Source: Alkalihalobacillus sp. TS-13 (GTDB taxonomy: Bacteria > Bacillota > Bacilli > Bacillales > Fictibacillaceae). From it: a stretch of DNA of 64,000 bases. Position 1 is the stretch's first letter, and every line of letters starts with the position of its first letter. Shown here in pieces: positions 59,385 to 64,000 of the stretch. The stretch is from contig NZ_JAHKSI010000001.1 in the NCBI RefSeq assembly GCF_019720915.1, positions 1,798,001-1,862,000 on the forward strand, given 5' to 3'. The notes below the pieces were generated by a model, which saw only the letters and a program-made list of their open reading frames with translations, was not told the origin of the DNA and did no database searches. Both the position numbers and the translations under genes were made by a program.

Positions 59385-60977
59385 TTATTTTACGGTCCCT
59401 GTATACTCTTCCTTACGTGTTTTCAATAATGTGCCGGCTGCTTTCACTCGAATTTTTGTTGCGTTACCAGGTACGTAAGACAATGGTACATCTTCAAGAT
59501 CGACTATTGTTAGGTCAGAAGGATCGGCGCCGGCTTTGATTGCCTCCTCACGTGCCATATCCTTCGCCTGCTCAAGAGTTTTCTCCCTGCCAAGCTCGTC
59601 CATGGAAAAGATTCTTTCCACTTGCCCGCTTACTTGGGAAATCGCTGCCCCCATTGCGTTCGCAACTCCGAAATGGTTCGGTTTCAACACTTCTGATGCT
59701 CCTTTTAAATCGTTCGGGAACAGGATGCTTCCTCCGCCTACTAGAACGACTGGAACAGGCTCTGAACTTGTTTTAATTTTATCGATTGCTTCTTCCAGCA
59801 TTTCAACCATTTTTGCGTACACTCTTTGTAATAAATCTTGATCCAAATGAGAGACTTTTTCTCGATCGCCTAGATCAGCTATGCCTAATGCAACGGCTAC
59901 ATCCGTTGTCGTAAGAGTCTCACCTCCGAAAATCAAGCTCTTCTCAGGCAATCGATGGCCAACACTCTCAGGTCCGACCTTTATTTCCCCATCGTCCAAT
60001 ACCTCGATGATCGTCCCGCCACCTAAACCGATTGAAACGATATCAGGCATGCGGAAATTGGTCCTCACTCCGCCGACTTCTACAGCGAGTGAGGATTGAC
60101 GTGGGAACTTGCTTATCAGGACACCGATGTCGGTTGTCGTTCCACCGACGTCTACCACCAACGCATCCGACTGGTCCGTAAGATAGGAGGCACCTCTTAG
60201 ACTGTTTGTAGGTCCGCACGCAATTGTTAGAATCGGATATTTCACCGTGTATTCAACAGACATTAAGGTTCCGTCATTTTGCCCGAAGAATACCTTTGCG
60301 TCAACCCCTTCCCTTTTTAACGCCTGCGTGAATCCATTCGCTGTCGTCCTTGCCACATCAACCACTGATGCATTCAAGATCGTCGCATTTTCACGTTCGA
60401 TAAGTCCAACACTGCCGATTTCGCTCGATAACGAAAGAGGGATTTCATCACCAAGCACCTCCATCAAAATCTCTGCAACCCGTAACTCATGTTGATTGGA
60501 TACGGGTGAAAAGACGGACGTGATCGCAACCGAGTCCACTTTTCCTTTAATCTCATAAGCAATTTTGTAGATTTCAGCTTGATCCAGTTCAACGATTTCA
60601 CGACCATCGAACTCATGTCCACCTTTGACAATATACGTATGTTGGTCGAGGATCGCTCTTAAATCATCCGGCACTCCGACCATTGGTTTTATCGCTAATG
60701 TTGCAGGAGCTCCAATACGGATAACCGCAACTTTGTTCAATCTTTTCCGTTCCACAATCGCATTCGTGCAGTGTGTCGTACCGAGCATTGCGTAATGAAT
60801 GTCCTCCACAGCGACACCTGACCCCCGGATCACTTTTTTCAATGCTTCATAGATCCCAGTACTTACCTCTTCTGTTGTCGGGTGTTTCACCTCGGTAACG
60901 ACATGATAGTTTTCATCCAAAAGGACCGCATCTGTATGAGTTCCACCTACGTCTATTCCAATCCGATAACTGCACAT
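59385..60977 (-). CDS. Hydantoinase/oxoprolinase family protein, HyuA-type subunit
   Basis: A 530-residue ATP-dependent ring-opening enzyme subunit. The N-terminal actin-like ATPase motif is YRIGIDVGGTHTDAVLLDE; GTTHCTNAIVERKRL is the Hydant_A_N motif. VVDVGGTTTDIGVL and SIGLGGGTIIEV form the second phosphate loop, and VVLVGGGSILFP follows. It begins one base after the DUF917 gene. A HyuB subunit is absent. With DUF917 and an NCS1 permease the set suggests uptake and opening of hydantoin-like or related rings. Confidence 0.92.
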   Translation of the reverse strand: MCSYRIGIDVGGTHTDAVLLDENYHVVTEVKHPTTEEVSTGIYEALKKVIRGSGVAVEDIHYAMLGTTHCTNAIVERKRLNKVAVIRIGAPATLAIKPMVGVPDDLRAILDQHTYIVKGGHEFDGREIVELDQAEIYKIAYEIKGKVDSVAITSVFSPVSNQHELRVAEILMEVLGDEIPLSLSSEIGSVGLIERENATILNASVVDVARTTANGFTQALKREGVDAKVFFGQNDGTLMSVEYTVKYPILTIACGPTNSLRGASYLTDQSDALVVDVGGTTTDIGVLISKFPRQSSLAVEVGGVRTNFRMPDIVSIGLGGGTIIEVLDDGEIKVGPESVGHRLPEKSLIFGGETLTTTDVAVALGIADLGDREKVSHLDQDLLQRVYAKMVEMLEEAIDKIKTSSEPVPVVLVGGGSILFPNDLKGASEVLKPNHFGVANAMGAAISQVSGQVERIFSMDELGREKTLEQAKDMAREEAIKAGADPSDLTIVDLEDVPLSYVPGNATKIRVKAAGTLLKTRKEEYTGTVK

Positions 60978-60978
60978 T

Positions 60979-62070
60979 TTATTTCACGCCCCTTTCTACC
61001 AGTTCCTCGATCGGTGTATATGCGACATTGTAGCCGAAGTACCCAGGACCCGTCGTTTCAATCCCTTTCGGTGTCCTCCATTTCGGATCACACGGCATAC
61101 CGATAACGACACAACGCGCACCGTACCGTAATCCTTCTGTTGTAATCGGGATTCCTGTTTCTGCATCTAATACAGCAATCAAGTCCGGGGTTACACATTT
61201 TACGTGATCCTTCGTACGGGCCAGTAAATGTTCATTTTGAAACTGAAGGTACAGCTCATTATCCTTATTTTCATCAAGGCCATGAATCGTAGCCGTCCCG
61301 CGAGCAAACCCTGATTCCGTCTTCCGGTTGATATCCGTCACTTTTCCTGTAAAAAGCTTATACCCGTTCGTCACATCAAGGATTTCTTCAATCGGGTTTT
61401 TGTTGGCTTTTTTAGCTTCGCGAATCCTACGGCCGATTTCCTCTTCCAATGTCAAAATGTTGAGGATCGATGCTTGCTTAACTGTCTTTCCTTGCATCGG
61501 ATAGATCGAAAGCATGACCGACCCACCCATTTCTACAGTAGCGGATCGAGCAATTCGTTCCGCCCAAACGTTATTGATCGTATTCAATACGGTATTGTTG
61601 CCCTTTTCATCGGCTAAAACCATCGGTGTCGCCGAAATACCATCTAGATAAAAGGTCACCATTTGGAGTTCCGGAAACGCTCTTCCCATTCCATCCGCGT
61701 CAATGATAGGCAGACCCAATCTCGCTGCCAAAGCAAAAGGGATCATCGAGTTGACCCCGCCCGCTTCAATCGGCATCGTCGCAAATATTTCTATTCCCAA
61801 GTAATTTTTTAACGCTTCAAATGCCCCGATCGCTTCCTCACCGCTTGGCACTTTTTCAATCATGACGGTAGGAGCGCCCATCATTGCGGAAGGAACGATC
61901 AAGGCGTCATCCGGAACTTCATCAACACTGATCAACTTGACCGGGCCATATTCCTCGATCGCCTGGAGTGCCATCAGCTTACCGATATACGGATCACCTC
62001 CGCCGCCCGTCCCTAAAAGTGCAGCTCCAACGGCGATATCTTCGATTTCCTGTTTGCCAATAAGTCTCAT
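60979..62070 (-). CDS. DUF917 / S-methyl thiohydantoin desulfurase-family protein
   Basis: A 363-residue member of the DUF917 family, which commonly neighbours HyuA-type genes. Its conserved starts and patches are visible: AVGAALLGTGGGGDPYIGKL near residue 13, MPIEAGGVNSMIPFALAARL and DADGMGRAFPELQM. RYGARCVVIGMPCDPKWRTP then EGRIE-free GIETTGPGYFGY forms the end. It overlaps closely with its neighbours (1 and 6 bp gaps), so translation is coupled. Family members act on S-methylated thiohydantoins; activity here is inference. Confidence 0.88.
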   Translation of the reverse strand: MRLIGKQEIEDIAVGAALLGTGGGGDPYIGKLMALQAIEEYGPVKLISVDEVPDDALIVPSAMMGAPTVMIEKVPSGEEAIGAFEALKNYLGIEIFATMPIEAGGVNSMIPFALAARLGLPIIDADGMGRAFPELQMVTFYLDGISATPMVLADEKGNNTVLNTINNVWAERIARSATVEMGGSVMLSIYPMQGKTVKQASILNILTLEEEIGRRIREAKKANKNPIEEILDVTNGYKLFTGKVTDINRKTESGFARGTATIHGLDENKDNELYLQFQNEHLLARTKDHVKCVTPDLIAVLDAETGIPITTEGLRYGARCVVIGMPCDPKWRTPKGIETTGPGYFGYNVAYTPIEELVERGVK

Positions 62071-62076
62071 AATCTC

Positions 62077-63405
62077 TTAGCCTACCTCTCTATATTCATT
62101 TCGTTTAATTTGATTGTTCTTTAAAATGATCGAAACTATCAATTGTAAGCCAAATGCCACGATGAAGGCATCCAAACCTGAAGCCCCTGTCAGAGTGAAT
62201 AAACCGAATCCACTTGGAGCAGGTGTTGTCATGAAAGCTAATAGTGCTGACAAAATCCATACAATCGAGCTCGTTACATTCACGTTTTTCATCTGACCGA
62301 TATATTGAAAATCATATTTTTTCGGATTGACGAAGTAATCCCCGACATAGATCCCCCCAATTGGTGGAATCAATGCACTTAAAAAGATCAAAAACGGTAT
62401 GAAGTTATCATAAATACCGCCGAGGGCCATCATTGTCCCTACGAATCCAGCAATGATCGTCAATACGAATTTCGGTGCTTTACTGAAAATGACAGAGAAC
62501 CCAAGTGCTGAGGAATATAGATTGTTATCATTCGTTGTCCACTGAGCTAAAATCAGGATGGCCATCGCTGCGGCTCCCCAGCCCAACCCGAGCATGATCT
62601 CGACGATGTCTGCTTTGGAGGTCGCTTTTGCTAGAATGACCGCAATGATCAACACGACACTGAAACCGGCAAAAAATCCGACAAAGGATGAGATGACAGC
62701 ATCTTTCGTAGTTCTTGCATATCTTGAGATGTCTGGACCGATGATCGCACCTATTGCAAGAGACCCGATAATCAGGGAAATCGACAGTCCGACCGTCAAT
62801 GGGTCCCCACTTAAAGGGGTATCGATAATCGAAGAAAAGGATCGGTTGTCCATAACTTTTGCAAGGGATGCCACAAGCAATAGGCCAAGTAAAGGTACCG
62901 CGAGAAAACTTAGTTTTTCTATTGCCTTATAACCGATAACAGCAGTCGTGGTCATCAGGATCCCGCCTAATATGACCAATGCCTTCGCTGGAACATCAAC
63001 CGAAAAAACTTCCAGCAGTATATAGCGTAAACTCGAACCGAATAAATCGAGCTGGACACCGAACCACCCGAATAATGCAATCGCTATGATGACCGATACA
63101 GCATAAGAACCGTATCTACCTAACGCGAACCTTGATACCAAGGAAGTGGAGAGTCCTGTCTTGGCTCCGACAATTCCACACAATGCGCTTAAAACTGCCA
63201 ATACGAATGTTCCAACGAAGGTGGCTAGAATACTCTTTCCAAACGATAAACCACCGCCAAGTGTTCCGCCTAGAACAATTGCGGATAATGCAATGATTGC
63301 TCCCAACCAAACAATCGATAACGCAAACCAGCCTTTCCGTTTTTCCTGTGGCACTGGTTTCCTTTCATAATCATTGACAAATTTCTTTTCTGATCCCTCA
63401 ACCAT
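62077..63405 (-). CDS. NCS1-family nucleobase/hydantoin permease (CodB-like)
   Basis: A 442-residue membrane transporter with about twelve helices. Characteristic are GGTLGGGLSFGKSILATFVG, GLSTSLVSRFALGRYGSYAV and GPDISRYARTTKDAVISSFV; PPIGGIYVGDYFVNPKKYDF is the conserved C-terminal loop. The ATG at 63405 follows AAAGGAGGGGAAATGTT; the open frame extends upstream into the TetR gene without a site. It is cotranscribed with DUF917 and HyuA genes and would import a cytosine-, allantoin- or hydantoin-like substrate. Confidence 0.92.
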   Translation of the reverse strand: MVEGSEKKFVNDYERKPVPQEKRKGWFALSIVWLGAIIALSAIVLGGTLGGGLSFGKSILATFVGTFVLAVLSALCGIVGAKTGLSTSLVSRFALGRYGSYAVSVIIAIALFGWFGVQLDLFGSSLRYILLEVFSVDVPAKALVILGGILMTTTAVIGYKAIEKLSFLAVPLLGLLLVASLAKVMDNRSFSSIIDTPLSGDPLTVGLSISLIIGSLAIGAIIGPDISRYARTTKDAVISSFVGFFAGFSVVLIIAVILAKATSKADIVEIMLGLGWGAAAMAILILAQWTTNDNNLYSSALGFSVIFSKAPKFVLTIIAGFVGTMMALGGIYDNFIPFLIFLSALIPPIGGIYVGDYFVNPKKYDFQYIGQMKNVNVTSSIVWILSALLAFMTTPAPSGFGLFTLTGASGLDAFIVAFGLQLIVSIILKNNQIKRNEYREVG

Positions 63406-63457
63406 AACATTTCCCCTCCTTTTGATTGATCTTTTTTTAATAAAAAATAGGCTGCCA

Positions 63458-64000
63458 TTAATCTGGTATCTGATTGATGATGTTTTCAATCATTTCTTTA
63501 CCTAGTTCCAGTTGGATAAAAAAGTTTTCTTCCTTGTACACATTGAATGACCAGAACACTCCGTTCGCGATAAGGATGAATTTTTTTATGATTTTATCCA
63601 TCTCTTCTTCTGAAATATGGGGATAATCCCGGTTCAGATTTGAATATAGAGCATCTACCAGCCATTCATTAAAAGAAAGCATATTGTTTTGCAAATACAT
63701 CTGTATCTCTGGAATCGGTGCTGTAACCAATGATATATATGCCTTTGTTTCCCGCGGGCTTGCCCTATGATAGGCAATCGAGCCATCGATCAATGAAGTG
63801 AAGATCACCTTGATATGACAGTTTTCCACCTCTTTCATGATTTTTTTCATCTCAGTAAAATGGTTGTCCAGCAGCTGCTGAAACGCATCGATGAACAAGC
63901 ATTCCTTGTTTTTGTAATAGAAATATATCGAGGCCGGCTTGATCCCCAATTCCTTCGCGATTTTCTGTAAAGTAGCCCCTTGATAACCGTTCAATGAGTA
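63458..64000 (-). CDS. TetR-family regulator, 5' end outside window
   Basis: At least 181 codons. The window edge cuts the N-terminus within the first helices (SLNGYQGATLQKIAKELGIK then PASIYFYYKNKECLF, the helix-turn-helix). The effector domain is complete to the stop. It lies 52 bp before the NCS1 permease and is presumably the local repressor of the hydantoinase-like operon. Confidence 0.92.
   Translation of the reverse strand, partial: YSLNGYQGATLQKIAKELGIKPASIYFYYKNKECLFIDAFQQLLDNHFTEMKKIMKEVENCHIKVIFTSLIDGSIAYHRASPRETKAYISLVTAPIPEIQMYLQNNMLSFNEWLVDALYSNLNRDYPHISEEEMDKIIKKFILIANGVFWSFNVYKEENFFIQLELGKEMIENIINQIPD

Noticed and set aside
6149-64000. CRISPR arrays, tRNA or rRNA genes, phage structural genes
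   Set aside because: I looked for regularly spaced repeats, cloverleaf-like clusters and phage gene blocks and found none, even though a sigK element might be expected to carry phage genes.

Overview
The window looks like a chromosomal segment of an endospore-forming Bacillaceae species. Three things support this: low to moderate G+C, strong AGGAGG-type ribosome binding sites throughout, and a sporulation sigma-K gene half. A polyhydroxyalkanoate (PHA) cluster arranged as phaC-phaB-phaR / phaQ-phaP, the Bacillus megaterium layout, agrees with it. I cannot name the species.

Left end (1-5.6 kb, leftward): nitrite assimilation and siroheme genes. They are nirB (cut by the window edge), a NarK-type transporter preceded by an overlooked 25-codon frame, a uroporphyrinogen-III C-methyltransferase and a HemD-like uroporphyrinogen-III synthase. 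At 5.7-7.7 kb lies the 3' half of sigK, directly followed inward by a SpoIVCA-type large serine recombinase. This is the signature of a sigK-interrupting (skin-like) element. The 5' half of sigK is not in the window. Next to the recombinase is a type I toxin-antitoxin locus encoding a 27-residue holin-like toxin. A second, diverged copy with the same leader lies at 16.3 kb. Between them are an FMN reductase/MFS exporter pair, a decayed ATP-grasp gene, a LysR regulator, a MazG-like hydrolase, a LOG-family pseudogene broken by an IS110 remnant, and a secreted GH3 glycosidase with a CcpA box.

17-25 kb: a carbon-storage block of thiolase, malic enzyme, an 81-residue lipoyl-like protein, phaC, phaB, phaR, phaQ, phaP and a PHB-depolymerase-type esterase. 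25.7-43 kb: nitronate monooxygenase, then a sugar-acid/glycosaminoglycan-type utilisation region. That region has an ABC importer, a YesM/YesN-type two-component system, an oxidoreductase, an isomerase, an N-terminally truncated GH20, a heparinase II/III-like lyase, a DapA-family aldolase and an epimerase. 43-46.5 kb: a TetR/MFS pair sharing a duplicated promoter-operator, followed by a graveyard of IS3, IS110, YciI and possibly group II intron remnants.

46.5-59 kb: a sigma-54 nitrogen-catabolism regulon. Agmatine deiminase and an M20 carbamoylase/class III aminotransferase operon each have a -24/-12 promoter and copies of the same box, CGAAATCGATT(C). The gene for the PAS/AAA+ activator lies between them. 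A third -24/-12 promoter precedes an APC permease/amidohydrolase pair. 59.4-64 kb: a hydantoinase-like operon (TetR, NCS1 permease, DUF917, HyuA). The most novel-looking proposals are the sigma-54 agmatine/carbamoyl pathway, which has no visible AguB, and the skin-like element with twin type I toxins.
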